From NCBI RefSeq assembly GCF_014197265.1, contig NZ_JACIFH010000001.1:1736001-1800000 (forward strand): DNA of 64,000 nt. Direction: 5' to 3'. Source of the DNA: Microbacterium invictum (GTDB lineage: Bacteria; Actinomycetota; Actinomycetes; Actinomycetales; Microbacteriaceae). A program made the translations under genes and the position numbers. Positions 32,871 to 42,161 of the stretch are shown here, one piece after another (the first letter of the stretch is position 1; each line of letters starts with the position of its first letter). Below the pieces are notes generated by a model. That model worked only from the letters and a program-made list of their open reading frames with translations. It was not told where the DNA came from and ran no database searches.

Positions 32871-34136
32871 TCAGCCGTTGAGGATGGCCTCGATCTGCTT
32901 GTCGAGCTCCTCGGCGATCGGCGCCACGTCATTGCCCTGAGCGATCTTCACAAGCGCGTCCGGGATCACGAGCGACGACTCCACCTCGGCCCAGTTCGGG
33001 CTGGCCGGCACCGACTTCGATGCCGCGGTCGCCGTGGCCGCAGCCTGGGTGATCTCGTCGTCGGGCAGGTGCGAGGCGAACGACTTGAGCGCGGGGATCA
33101 GGCCGTTCTCGGCGAGGATCGACTGGTAGCCCTCCGAGAGGATGATCTTCAGAGCGGCGGATGCCATCTCCTTCGAGTCGCTCTTCGCTGCGATCGCGAC
33201 GTTCGACCCGCCGGCGAACACCGGCGCTGCTTCACCGGCGGTCATGCCCGGCAGCGGGAAGGCGTGCAGGTCGGCGCCGTAGGTGTCGGGGCAGCCCGGG
33301 TTGTCGGCGTCGGTGGGAGCGAGGATCGACCACTTGACCCACGACGGAGCCGACAGGTAGCCGATCTCACCGGCGCAGAACGGCACCTGCGGGTCGGCCT
33401 CGTTCGAGTCGGCCGGGGCGACGTTCGCGTTGAGGTACACGTCCTGCAGCATCTCGAGTCCGGCGATCGACTCGGGGCTGGAGAACTGCGCGTCCCAGCT
33501 GTCACCGTCTTCGACGGCGACCTCGCCGCCGTTTGCCCAGACGAACGCGAGAGCGTTGTACCAGTCCTTGCCGGGGGCCCAGATACCCGAGAGCGTGTCG
33601 GTCGTCAGCGCCGTGCCGGCCGCCACGTAGTCGGTGAGCGTCGCGGGGATGTCGTCGCCGGTGATGCTCGACGAGTAGAAGACGATGCGCGAGCCGGCGT
33701 AGTACGGCACGGCGTACAGGCTGTCGCCCTCGCTGCCCAGCGTGACGAAGCTGGCGAGCATGTCGTCGCCGCCGAGCTCGTCCTTGAGGTCGGTGATGTC
33801 CTCGAACAGCCCCTGCGCGATGAAGCCCTGCGACTGGGTGTTGCCGACCTCGACGATGTCGGGGGCGTCGTTCGACGAGAGGGCGGCCACGTATGCCTCG
33901 TTCGTGTCGGCCCAGGTCTTCTCCTCGATCGTGAGGGTCCAGCCTTCGTTCTCGTCCTCGAACGTGGTCTTCAGGTAGTCGCGGGCGGCGTCAGGCGTGT
34001 CCGTGCCGACCAGCCACACGGTGAGGTCACCGGTCTCCGCAGCACCCGGGTCGGCATCATTGCCGCCGCCCGAGCAGCCGGCGAGCACGACAGCCGAAGC
34101 GCCGAGAAGCGCGAGGGCTCCGAGCTTCTTGTTCAT
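32871..34136 (-). CDS. Extracellular solute-binding lipoprotein, family 1
   Basis: A 421-residue binding protein for a sugar or oligosaccharide. The signal ends in lipobox VLAGC (Cys about 21) followed by a Ser/Gly/Asp linker. The body has the family 1 features DLTVWLVGTDTPDAARDYL, NDAPDIVEVGNTQSQGF and FAGGSNVAIAAKSDSKEMASAALKI. The ATG at 34136 follows GAAGGAAG. With two permeases, a kinase and NagB behind it, GlcNAc or chitobiose is the probable ligand. Confidence 0.92.
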   Translation of the reverse strand: MNKKLGALALLGASAVVLAGCSGGGNDADPGAAETGDLTVWLVGTDTPDAARDYLKTTFEDENEGWTLTIEEKTWADTNEAYVAALSSNDAPDIVEVGNTQSQGFIAQGLFEDITDLKDELGGDDMLASFVTLGSEGDSLYAVPYYAGSRIVFYSSSITGDDIPATLTDYVAAGTALTTDTLSGIWAPGKDWYNALAFVWANGGEVAVEDGDSWDAQFSSPESIAGLEMLQDVYLNANVAPADSNEADPQVPFCAGEIGYLSAPSWVKWSILAPTDADNPGCPDTYGADLHAFPLPGMTAGEAAPVFAGGSNVAIAAKSDSKEMASAALKIILSEGYQSILAENGLIPALKSFASHLPDDEITQAAATATAASKSVPASPNWAEVESSLVIPDALVKIAQGNDVAPIAEELDKQIEAILNG

Positions 34137-34204
34137 GGTGTCTTCCTTCTGTTCTCTTGGTTGTCTCAGGGGTCGGGTGGAACCCATCCGGGGGATGACG
34201 GGCG

Positions 34205-35368
34205 TCAGGACACCCCTAGTTGTCCTGACAGGACCATGACGGCCGCGCCGCGCAGGACGATGTCCTCGCCTTGCTCCGTCATGCGCACTCGGATGCCGTC
34301 GTGGAACTGGGCCAGCGTCCGAGTGCGGAGTGTGTCGACGGCGGCCTCCGCAAGGGGACCGTCGAGCAGTTCAGCGGGGCCGGAGAGCACGATCTCCGAC
34401 AGATCGAGGGCGCCGACGACGGGTGCCAGCGCGATGCCCAGGCGCTCACCGGCGTCGCGGAGTACCGCGTCGGCCTCGGCACCGGCATCCTGTACCCGCG
34501 CCCCCAGCGACGGGGCGGACAGCCACGCTTCGAGGCAGCCCACCTTGCCGCAGACGCACGCCGGGCCGCCGTCGGTGCCGACCGTGACGTGGCCGATCTC
34601 ACCGGCGGCGAACCGGCTGCCGCGCATCGGCTGACCGCCGGCGAGCAGGCTCGAGCCGACACCCTTGCCGACCTTGACGAGCATGATGTCGTCACCCGCG
34701 CCCCCGAAGGTGTACTCCGCGAGGATGGCGGCGTTCGCGTCGTTGGCGACCACCACGGGCGCATCGAGTGCGGCGGCCAGCGTGCCCTCGAGGTCGACAT
34801 CGGCCCAGCCGAAGTTGGGGGCGGTGAGCACCACGCCGCGGTCGTTCACGACACCGGGCGTGCCGACGCCGACGCCCAGCACCGGTGCGTGCGCGTCGGC
34901 GACGAGGGTGCGCGCGAGGTCGACGACCACCGCGAGGATGTCTGCGGTATCGGCGGGCACATCGGCGTCGTGCCGGGCGACGATCTCGCCGTCGAGCGTG
35001 AGGATCGCCCCCAGGAAGCGGTCGCTGCCGGACAGGTCGATGCCGATGATCCGGTGGCCTTCGCGGTCGAGGTCGACCAGGATGGCAGGTTTTCCGGGCC
35101 CGCTCATCTCGCGCATGCCCCGCTCGACGATGTACCCGTCCGCGATGAGTTCGGCGACGAGGTCGGAGATCGTGACCCGCGTCAGGCCGGTCTCGCGCGA
35201 CAGGTCGGCGCGGCTCATGGCACCCTGGTGGAACAGGGTCTGCAGCACGAGGGACCGGTTGTGCGCGCGGGCGTGCTCGGGCAGCACCTTGGTGGAGTGG
35301 CGCAGCACGCGGCCTGCCCCGAAGGATCGGCCAGCGGTCGCGTTGGTCTCACGGGTGCTACTCTGCAT
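34205..35368 (-). CDS. ROK-family transcriptional repressor
   Basis: A 387-residue NagC/XylR-like regulator. Residues about 38-85 are the winged helix (NRSLVLQTLFHQGAMSRADLSRETGLTRVTISDLV in parts). Residues about 105-385 are a ROK sugar-binding domain with IIGIDLSGS, GVGVGTPGVV, NDANAAILAEY, GEIGHVTV and the zinc motif CVCGKVGCLEAW. It heads the leftward GlcNAc operon. Its own start lies at the palindromic site 35368-35396, so autoregulation is likely. The ATG at 35368 has only a poor Shine-Dalgarno site, so a short leader or a slightly internal start is possible. Confidence 0.92.
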   Translation of the reverse strand: MQSSTRETNATAGRSFGAGRVLRHSTKVLPEHARAHNRSLVLQTLFHQGAMSRADLSRETGLTRVTISDLVAELIADGYIVERGMREMSGPGKPAILVDLDREGHRIIGIDLSGSDRFLGAILTLDGEIVARHDADVPADTADILAVVVDLARTLVADAHAPVLGVGVGTPGVVNDRGVVLTAPNFGWADVDLEGTLAAALDAPVVVANDANAAILAEYTFGGAGDDIMLVKVGKGVGSSLLAGGQPMRGSRFAAGEIGHVTVGTDGGPACVCGKVGCLEAWLSAPSLGARVQDAGAEADAVLRDAGERLGIALAPVVGALDLSEIVLSGPAELLDGPLAEAAVDTLRTRTLAQFHDGIRVRMTEQGEDIVLRGAAVMVLSGQLGVS

Positions 35369-35396
35369 GTTTGTTAGTAGACCTTACGAACAAACA
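35368..35396. promoter_or_regulatory. Palindromic operator at the ROK repressor start
   Basis: TGTTTGTT at 35368-35375 is the exact inverse of AACAAACA at 35389-35396. Between them, on the minus strand, lies GTAAGGTCTACTAAC, which matches 12 of 15 positions of the operator at the hexosaminidase start (GTAAGGACTCCTTAC). It is the probable autoregulatory site controlling the whole ROK-ABC-kinase-nagB operon. Confidence 0.75.
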
Positions 35397-35499
35397 TCGC
35401 GCAAGTCGTGGACGTGATTTGGTAGGCGTGTTTACAAAACTGTTACATTCCGTCGACCGCTCCCGGATCACTCCCAGCACCGCCCGCCAGGATGGAACG

Positions 35500-35925
35500 A
35501 TGACCCGCCGCCTGTCCTCCGTGCCCGTCGTCGTGGTCCTCCTGCTCGGGCTCGTCGCCTGCGACTCCCTGTCCGAACCCGCGCCCACCGCCGACTCGCA
35601 GTCTGTCGCCTCGGCGTGCGGCGAGGTGAGCGAAGCGGTCGCCGACGCCGTGGCGGCCCTGGGCCAGGTGGATCCCGCCGACCCGGCTGCCGCCGCCGAC
35701 GCGATCGCCGAGGTGGGCGAGCGTCTGCACACGGCGTCGGACTCCGTGACGAACTCGGACGTGGCCGCACTGCTGCCCGGAATGCAGGATGACCTCGCCG
35801 CGATCGGCGCGGCACTCGTAGCGATCGCCGGCGGCGACCTCTCGCAGTCGGCGGCGCTGGCCGCGCCGATCGCGAGCATGCAGAAGTCGTTCTCACGGTT
35901 CCGGGAGCTGTGCGACCCGTCGTGA
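35500..35925 (+). CDS. Small lipoprotein of unknown function
   Basis: A 141-residue secreted protein. The first 20 residues are a signal with lipobox LVAC. The mature part is Ala/Asp-rich and mostly helical, with two further cysteines (SACGEV and RELCDPS) that could form a disulfide. AGGATGG precedes the ATG at 35500. It is divergent from the ROK repressor; the 131-bp spacer also contains an AT-rich stretch near 35430-35450 that may be its promoter. No function is assigned. Confidence 0.75.
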   Translation: MTRRLSSVPVVVVLLLGLVACDSLSEPAPTADSQSVASACGEVSEAVADAVAALGQVDPADPAAAADAIAEVGERLHTASDSVTNSDVAALLPGMQDDLAAIGAALVAIAGGDLSQSAALAAPIASMQKSFSRFRELCDPS

Positions 35926-36035
35926 ACGCGCGGATCCTCCCCCGCTCCGCATGAACTCCCATCCGGGGTGGTGACTTCCGGGCCCCGCGCGGGCAGTCTG
36001 GTTCTGCCCGTCGCCGATCGTCAGGAGGACCCCTC

Positions 36036-37685
36036 GTGCAGCCACCGCTGGCCGGCCTGACGCGCAAGAACCTCGTCACCGAGCTGCTCGCGGGGGTGAC
36101 GCTCCTGGCGATCGCCATCCCGCTGAACATCGGCTACGCGCAGATCGCGGGACTCCCCGCGACGGCGGGCCTGTACGCCCTCATCGTCCCCACCGTGATC
36201 TACGCGCTCGTCGTGTCGTCACGTCAGCTGGTCGCCTCGCCCGATGCCGCGGCCGCGGCCCTGGTCGCCTCGTCGATCGGGGGTCTCGCGGCGGCCGGCA
36301 GCGCCGGCTACGCCACCATGGCGCTGGCCCAGGCCATCATCTGCGGCGTCATGTTCGTCCTACTCGCGGTGTTCAAGCTGGGATTCCTCGCGAACTTCCT
36401 CAGCAAGCCGATCCTGGTCGGGTTCGTCGGCGGGCTCGCGCTGGACATCCTGGTGTCGCAGATCGCGAAGATGCTGGGGGTGCACATCGACTCGGGTGGC
36501 GAGTTCGTCGAGAAGATCGGCGGTCTGATCACGGGGCTGCCGACTCTCAATCTCTGGTCGCTGGCCATCTCGGTCGTCGGCGTGGCGATCCTGCTGCTGG
36601 GCCGGCGCCTGCTGCCGTTCGTGCCGTGGGCGCTGGTCGTCCTGGTCCTCGCGACGGTCGTCGTGGTGGTCGCGGCGCTCGATCAGCAGGGCGTCGACGT
36701 ACTCGGCGAGGTGCCGGCCGGCGCACCCGCGGTGACCTGGCCGATGCTCGACTGGATGCAGTGGCTCGCCCTGATCCCCTCCGCGATCGCGCTGACGCTG
36801 GTGACCACGGCCGAGGGACTGCTGGTGTCGCGCTCCTACGGAGAGAAGCGGCACTACAAGACGCGCCCGAACCGCGACCTGTTCGCGTTCGGACTGTCGA
36901 ACATCGCCGCCGGCGCGCAGGGCAGTTTCGCCGTCGGCTCGTCGACGAGCCGCACCGCCGCCATGGATCAGGCGGGATCGCGCACACAGCTGCCGTCGAT
37001 CGTCCTGGCCGTGGGCACACTGCTGCTCCTGCTGTTCGGCACGGCGCTGCTCGCCGACATCCCCTCCCCCGCGATCGGCGCGATCGTGGGAGTCGCGATC
37101 CTGCCGCTGCTGGGGATCAAGGACTTCCGCCGGCTGTGGCGGATGGACCGGTTCGAGTTCGCGATCGGGGCGACCTGCTTCCTCGTGACCCTGTTCATCG
37201 GATCGATCCCGGGCATCCTCGTCGCCTTCGTGCTGGCGCTGATCAACCTGGCCAAGCGCGCCGCGAGCCCGGCGATCGACGTGCTGGCCGCCGACGACAA
37301 GCCCGGCGAGTCGCTGCTCGACGACGCACCCGCCGGTACGGTGACCGCTCCCGGCGTCATCGTCGTCCGGATGGCGGCACCGCTGTTCTTCGCGAACGGC
37401 GATGTGTTCAGCCAGGCGGTGAAAGCCGCCGTCACCTCGCCGGGTGAAGGCGTGGTCCGGCACCTCGTCGTCGACATGGAGGCCGTCACCGATGCCGACG
37501 TCACCGCGGCCGAGGCCTTCGACAGCCTGAAGGAATGGCTCGCCGACCACCACGTGTCCCTCGCGTTCAGCCGGCTGCGTCCGCAGTCGCGGGAGCGACT
37601 GCAGGCCCTCGGCATCCTCGCCGACGAGACGATCTACCCCACCAACCGCGCAGCGGTGGCAGCCCTCGCCACCGTGCGCGAGTAG
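36036..37685 (+). CDS. SulP-family anion transporter with STAS domain (first of pair)
   Basis: A 549-residue SLC26/SulP permease for an anion such as sulfate or bicarbonate. The transmembrane part (about 10-410) includes LLAIAIPLNIGYAQIAGLPATAGLYALIVPTVIYAL in the family's N-terminal signature and NIAAGAQGSFAVGSSTSRTA. The cytoplasmic STAS domain (about 440-545) begins GVIVVRMAAPLFFANGDVF. The GTG at 36036 has AGGAGG upstream. A second SulP gene follows 37 bp later. The substrate is not readable. Confidence 0.92.
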   Translation: MQPPLAGLTRKNLVTELLAGVTLLAIAIPLNIGYAQIAGLPATAGLYALIVPTVIYALVVSSRQLVASPDAAAAALVASSIGGLAAAGSAGYATMALAQAIICGVMFVLLAVFKLGFLANFLSKPILVGFVGGLALDILVSQIAKMLGVHIDSGGEFVEKIGGLITGLPTLNLWSLAISVVGVAILLLGRRLLPFVPWALVVLVLATVVVVVAALDQQGVDVLGEVPAGAPAVTWPMLDWMQWLALIPSAIALTLVTTAEGLLVSRSYGEKRHYKTRPNRDLFAFGLSNIAAGAQGSFAVGSSTSRTAAMDQAGSRTQLPSIVLAVGTLLLLLFGTALLADIPSPAIGAIVGVAILPLLGIKDFRRLWRMDRFEFAIGATCFLVTLFIGSIPGILVAFVLALINLAKRAASPAIDVLAADDKPGESLLDDAPAGTVTAPGVIVVRMAAPLFFANGDVFSQAVKAAVTSPGEGVVRHLVVDMEAVTDADVTAAEAFDSLKEWLADHHVSLAFSRLRPQSRERLQALGILADETIYPTNRAAVAALATVRE

Positions 37686-37722
37686 GCCGGCTGCGGCGAG
37701 ACGCGCTCGAAAGCGGGTTAGC

Positions 37723-39366
37723 GTGAGCGCTGTGACATCCCCCTCCGCCCGGTCTGCGCGTGCCTCCTGGCTGATGCCGACGCTCGCCGGCTACCGGCGC
37801 GCCTGGCTCGCTCCCGACATCGTCGGCGGGCTTGCCGCCGGCGCCGTCGTCGTGCCGCAGGCCATGGCGTATGCGACCATCGCCGATCTGCCCGTGCAGG
37901 TCGGGCTGTATACGTGCATCGTGCCGATGCTCGTCTACGCACTGCTGGGTGGCTCCCGCGCGATGAGCGTATCGACGACCTCGACCATCGCGACTTTGAC
38001 GGCGACCACGCTCGTGTCGGCCGGTGTCGCGGTGGGATCGGACGATGCGCTCGGCTCGCTCATGACACTCGCGCTTCTCGTCGGCGTGGTCCTGGTCATC
38101 GCTCGTCTGCTCAGGCTCGGCCCGCTCGTCGAGAACATCAGCGGTGCGACCGTGCTCGGACTCAAGATCGGCGTCGGTGCCACGGTGGCGGTCGGGCAGC
38201 TGCCCAAGCTGCTCGGCGAGACGTTCAACTTCTCCGGGCACGGGTTCATCCGCTCGCTCGTCGCCGTCGGCGAAGCGTTCGACAGCGTGAACTGGCCGAC
38301 GATCTGGCTCTCGGTCGGCTCGATTCTCGTGCTGGTACTGCTCCAGAGGTTCGCCCCGCGCATTCCCGGGTCGCTCATCGTGGTGGCCGCCGGCATCCTG
38401 CTCGTCGCGTTCACCGGCATCGATGACGCGGGCATCGAGCTCATCGCTCCCGTGCCGAGCGGCCTGCCGGTGCCCGGCCTGCCCGATTTCTCGCAGATCG
38501 GCGCACTCGTGCCGGGCGCACTCGCGATCGCCGTCATGGCGTTCCTCGAATCGGCGGCAGTGGCCCGCGGCATCCGCAAGAGCAGCGAACCGCAGATCGA
38601 CAGCGACCAGGAACTGCTCGCGACCGGCGCCGCCAACATCGCCGGGGCGTTCTTCACCACGATGCCCGCAGCCGGCGGCTTCTCGCAGAGCGCCGTGAAT
38701 CAGAGTGCCGGTGCGAAGACCCAGGTGGCGACGATCGTCACGGTCGTCCTCGCGCTGCTCGTGGCGCTGTTCCTCGGCCCGGTGCTCTCGCTGCTCCCCC
38801 AGGCCACGCTCGCCGCGATGGTCTTCGTCGCCGTCATCGGCCTCATCAACATCCCCGAACTCGTGCGCTGGGCGCGCATCAGCCCCATCGACTTCTGGAT
38901 CGCCCTCGTCGTCGCGCTGGTCGGCCTCACCGCGGGACTCCTGACGGCTGTCGCGGTCGGCGTCGCCATCACGCTGATCCTCGTTCTCCGTGAGATCAAC
39001 ATTCCCCGCCTGGACGTCATGGATCGCCGCGAAGACGCCATCGCCATCCATATCGGCCGCGGGCTCTACACCGCCAACGCGCTCGCCAACGAGCGCGCGA
39101 TCATCGCGATGGCGACGACGCCGGACGCGCCCGTCGGCACCGTCGTGCTCGATCTCGATCGCCTCGACATCGTCACCATCACCGTGCTGGACGCGCTCGA
39201 AGACCTCGACCGCGAGCTGACTGCGAAGGGCGTCACGCTCCACCTGGCCGCTCTGCCCGCCGGCGCCGCTGCCGTCGCGAGCAAGGTCGGCTGGTACGCG
39301 AACCTGCAGGATGCCGGACGCGTGCACGCCACCGTCGCGGAGGCGATGGCCGCCACGGCACGGTGA
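37723..39366 (+). CDS. SulP-family anion transporter with STAS domain (second of pair)
   Basis: A 547-residue paralogue of the preceding gene, clearly diverged in sequence. It has the signature AGAVVVPQAMAYATIADLPVQVGLYTCIVPMLVYALLGGS near residues 40-80 (only partly conserved with its neighbour). TTMPAAGGFSQSAVNQSAGAKTQ occupies the TM10 region. A C-terminal STAS-like domain covers about 430-540. It probably starts at GTG 37723. Together the two may be co-transcribed or form a mixed dimer. Confidence 0.9.
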   Translation: MSAVTSPSARSARASWLMPTLAGYRRAWLAPDIVGGLAAGAVVVPQAMAYATIADLPVQVGLYTCIVPMLVYALLGGSRAMSVSTTSTIATLTATTLVSAGVAVGSDDALGSLMTLALLVGVVLVIARLLRLGPLVENISGATVLGLKIGVGATVAVGQLPKLLGETFNFSGHGFIRSLVAVGEAFDSVNWPTIWLSVGSILVLVLLQRFAPRIPGSLIVVAAGILLVAFTGIDDAGIELIAPVPSGLPVPGLPDFSQIGALVPGALAIAVMAFLESAAVARGIRKSSEPQIDSDQELLATGAANIAGAFFTTMPAAGGFSQSAVNQSAGAKTQVATIVTVVLALLVALFLGPVLSLLPQATLAAMVFVAVIGLINIPELVRWARISPIDFWIALVVALVGLTAGLLTAVAVGVAITLILVLREINIPRLDVMDRREDAIAIHIGRGLYTANALANERAIIAMATTPDAPVGTVVLDLDRLDIVTITVLDALEDLDRELTAKGVTLHLAALPAGAAAVASKVGWYANLQDAGRVHATVAEAMAATAR

Positions 39367-39519
39367 TCGCGGCCCCGTCGCGCAGCCACCCGTCATGGGT
39401 GAGCGGACACTCCCGGCATCCTGGCCGACGCGTGCGTTCACAGCTTCGGCGGAGCGGGATCCAGACCGCGTCCCGTACCATATGAAGGCGCGGGTGCGCG
39501 AAACCGGGGGGTGTGTACC

Positions 39520-40959
39520 GTGACCGATCTGGCTACGAGAGACCAGGCCGACGAGTCGGCCGGCTCGTCGTCGACCGCTGCCGAGACCCCGGCCGTCGCG
39601 TGGGCACCGGTGGAGTCGGCCGCGAAGAAGCGTCGCCTCGGGCTCTGGATCGGCATCCCCGCGGGTCTTGCCGTGGTGGGCCTGGTCGCCGGCTCGCTCG
39701 TACTGATCGCCCCGGGCACCGCCGTTGCGGGTGCCCCCGTCGGCTTCCAGACCGCCGGCAGCGCCACCGACTCCATCCAGAACCGGCTCGCCGAGACCAC
39801 GATCACGTTCGGCGAGGGCGGACCGACCCTCACGGGCGCCGAGCTCGGTGCGAGCGTGGATGCCAGTGCCCTGGCCGCACAGGCCTATGACGAGCGCCCG
39901 ATGTGGAACGTGTCGCAGTGGTTCGGCGACCCGGTCACCGCCGACGTCTCGATCGACGCCGAGGTCGCCACCGCGGCGCTGCGTGCCGCCTCCCCCGGAC
40001 TGTTCACCGACCCGGTCGCCGCCACGATCGCGTTCGACGGCAAGGCGTACGTCGCCACTCCCGCCGAGGCGGGCGTGGGCGTCGACATCCTCGCGATCCA
40101 GTCCGCGCTGAACGACGCATTCGCCGCCGGCGAGACGAGCCTGACGCTCACGCCCACGGCATCCGTCATCGAATCCACCACCACCACCGCGAACGCCGAA
40201 GGCACCGCCAGCGCCCTCAACGCGATGCTGGCGAAGGTGGGCTTCTACGTGGGTGACGAGCGGGTGGTGCCGATTGCGGCGGCCACCGCGGTGGAGTGGC
40301 TGACGGTCGAGGCAGACGACTCCGGCCAGTTCACGATCGCCGCGGACGCCGCGAAGATCCAGCCCTTCGTCGACGCGCTGGGGGACAAGGTCGACCAAGA
40401 GCCGGTGAACGGCAGCGTCATCGTGAACTCGGCCGGCAAGGTGCTGGCCACTCCGGTCGCCGGTCAGGACGGTCGCGTGCTGGGCGACACCGACGGGGTG
40501 GCCAACGCCTTCGCCGACCAGCTCGCCTCAGGTGATCCCGCCTACCAGCTGCCGGTCGAAGTCACGCCACACTCGATGGCCGAGTCCGTGCGACTGCTCG
40601 AGGTCGACCTCAGCGAGCAGCGGCTCTACGTCAAGGAGAATGGCGCGGTCACCGACTCGTGGGCGATCTCCAGTGGCCTGGACATCTCGCCCACCATCCA
40701 AGGCCGGTACGCGATCAACTGGCACGTCCGCTCGCAGACGATGACGGCGTCGGATCCCGACAACCCGTACTGGAACTACGAGGTCGAGAACGTCGAATGG
40801 GTCATGTACTTCAACGGCGACCAGGCATTCCACGGCATCTACTGGCACAACAACTTCGGCAACCAGATGAGCCACGGCTGCGTCGGCATGCCGAACTACC
40901 GCGCGCAGCAGATCTACAACTGGGCGCCCGACGGCGTCGAGGTGTGGATCCACGCCTGA
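39520..40959 (+). CDS. L,D-transpeptidase (YkuD) with tandem peptidoglycan-binding-like domains
   Basis: A 479-residue membrane-anchored cell-wall enzyme making 3-3 peptide cross-links or attaching proteins. A cytoplasmic start and one TM (GLWIGIPAGLAVVGLVAGSLVLI, about 43-65) lead to a long extracellular part. Residues about 90-330 look like repeats of the PG_binding_4/VanW-associated type. The YkuD domain ends with the catalytic block: His438 in HGIYWHNN, then SHGC with nucleophile Cys454. GTG 39520 is chosen over GTG 39511 because GGGGGG lies eight bases upstream. A -10-like TACCAT occurs near 39476. Confidence 0.92.
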   Translation: MTDLATRDQADESAGSSSTAAETPAVAWAPVESAAKKRRLGLWIGIPAGLAVVGLVAGSLVLIAPGTAVAGAPVGFQTAGSATDSIQNRLAETTITFGEGGPTLTGAELGASVDASALAAQAYDERPMWNVSQWFGDPVTADVSIDAEVATAALRAASPGLFTDPVAATIAFDGKAYVATPAEAGVGVDILAIQSALNDAFAAGETSLTLTPTASVIESTTTTANAEGTASALNAMLAKVGFYVGDERVVPIAAATAVEWLTVEADDSGQFTIAADAAKIQPFVDALGDKVDQEPVNGSVIVNSAGKVLATPVAGQDGRVLGDTDGVANAFADQLASGDPAYQLPVEVTPHSMAESVRLLEVDLSEQRLYVKENGAVTDSWAISSGLDISPTIQGRYAINWHVRSQTMTASDPDNPYWNYEVENVEWVMYFNGDQAFHGIYWHNNFGNQMSHGCVGMPNYRAQQIYNWAPDGVEVWIHA

Positions 40960-41005
40960 CCGGGCTCCCCCCGTGCGCGCGCGTGCCCGCGCGTGTCCCG
41001 GCCGC

Positions 41006-41127
41006 GAGAGAACAACTGGCCGCCGAGAGAACAACTGGCCGCCGAGAGAACGGGTGAAGGGCGTTCTCTCGTCCGTGAGGTGTTCTCTCGTTTGTCAGGC
41101 GTTCTCTCGTCCGTGCGGTGTTCTCTC
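41006..41127. repeat. GAGAGAAC 19-bp-period inverting repeat, copy 2
   Basis: Three GAGAGAAC cores start at 41006, 41025 and 41044, and four inverted cores (GTTCTCTC) start at 41063, 41082, 41101 and 41120. All six steps are exactly 19 bp, including the step across the inversion. The 11-bp spacers between like-oriented cores are similar but not identical (AACTGGCC types on the left, GTCCGTGAGG types on the right). It lies 47-170 bp after the L,D-transpeptidase stop and before the esterase. Confidence 0.9.
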
Positions 41128-41187
41128 GTCGGTAGGTGGCGCCGGGGGGCGCGAATAACGTTTCCCAACACCCGGTAGGTTGTGTGG

Positions 41188-42156
41188 ATGCCACGTTTCG
41201 ACCTCCCGCTCGAGGAGCTCCAGTCCTACACGCCCGACGTCCGCGAACCGGCCGACTTCGATGACTTCTGGCGCGCCACGCTGGCCGAGGCGCGGGCGGC
41301 GGCGCAGGATCCGGTCGTCGAGCCGGTCACCTCGCCGCTGACCACCATCGACGTCTTCGACGTGACGTTCTCGGGGTACGCCGGCGATCCGATCAAGGCG
41401 TGGCTCACGGTGCCGCGCGGTGCCACCGAGCCGCTGCCGGCGGTCGTCGAGTTCATCGGATACAACGGCGGACGCGGCCTGCCGGTCGAGCGGATCGGCT
41501 GGGCGTCATCGGGCTACGCGCACCTCGTCATGGACACCCGCGGCCAGGGCGCGCTGTGGGGCGTCGGCGGGCACACCCCCGATCCGCACGGCAGCGGCCC
41601 TGCGACGCCGGGGTTCATGACCCGCGGCATCCTCGACCCCGCCGAGTACTTCTACCGGCGCGTGTTCACCGACGCGGTGCGCGCCGTCGACACCGTCCGG
41701 GCGCTGCCGCAGGTCGACCCCGCGCGGGTGACCGTCGCCGGGGTGAGCCAGGGCGGCGGGATCGCGCTGGCGGCTGCCGGACTGTCCGAAGGCCTCGTGG
41801 CGGTGCTGCCCGATGTGCCGTTCCTGTGCCACTTCGAGCGGTCGGTGGGCATGACAGGGCACGACCCGTACGAGGAGGTCGTCCGCTATCTGTCGGTGCA
41901 TCGCGGCCAGGATGACCGGGTCTTCGAGACGCTGTCATACTTCGACGGGGCGAACTTCGCGACCCGCGCCACCGCTCCGGGGCTGTTCTCGGTGGCGCTG
42001 CACGACATGATCTGCCCGCCGTCGACGGTGTTCGCGGCGTTCAACCGCTACGGCCAGGCCGACAAGCAGATCGAGGTCTACACGTACAACCAGCACGAAG
42101 GCGGCCAGGCCGTGCAGTGGATGGTGCAGGCGGAGTTCCTCGCCGCGCGAACGTGA
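41188..42156 (+). CDS. Acetyl-xylan / cephalosporin-C type acetyl esterase (CE7)
   Basis: A 322-residue alpha/beta hydrolase removing acetyl groups from xylo-oligosaccharides or similar small molecules; there is no signal peptide, so it should be cytoplasmic. The catalytic triad is visible: Ser187 in GVSQGG, Asp273 in ALHDMICPPST and His303 in NQHEGG. MDTRGQG (about 115-121) is the CE7 RGQ motif. Length matches the family (about 320). The ATG at 41188 follows AGG at suitable distance. It has no obvious pathway neighbours. Confidence 0.93.
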   Translation: MPRFDLPLEELQSYTPDVREPADFDDFWRATLAEARAAAQDPVVEPVTSPLTTIDVFDVTFSGYAGDPIKAWLTVPRGATEPLPAVVEFIGYNGGRGLPVERIGWASSGYAHLVMDTRGQGALWGVGGHTPDPHGSGPATPGFMTRGILDPAEYFYRRVFTDAVRAVDTVRALPQVDPARVTVAGVSQGGGIALAAAGLSEGLVAVLPDVPFLCHFERSVGMTGHDPYEEVVRYLSVHRGQDDRVFETLSYFDGANFATRATAPGLFSVALHDMICPPSTVFAAFNRYGQADKQIEVYTYNQHEGGQAVQWMVQAEFLAART

Positions 42157-42161
42157 TGGAT

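Noticed and set aside
13165..41127. CRISPR array interpretation of the GAGAGAAC repeats
   Set aside because: Period is 19 bp with 8-bp cores and 11-bp spacers, orientation flips at the centre, and no cas genes are present.
40973..41178. Small ORFs across the second GAGAGAAC array
   Set aside because: Two overlapping frames are open only because of the repeat; 19 is not a multiple of three, so no repeated peptide is preserved.
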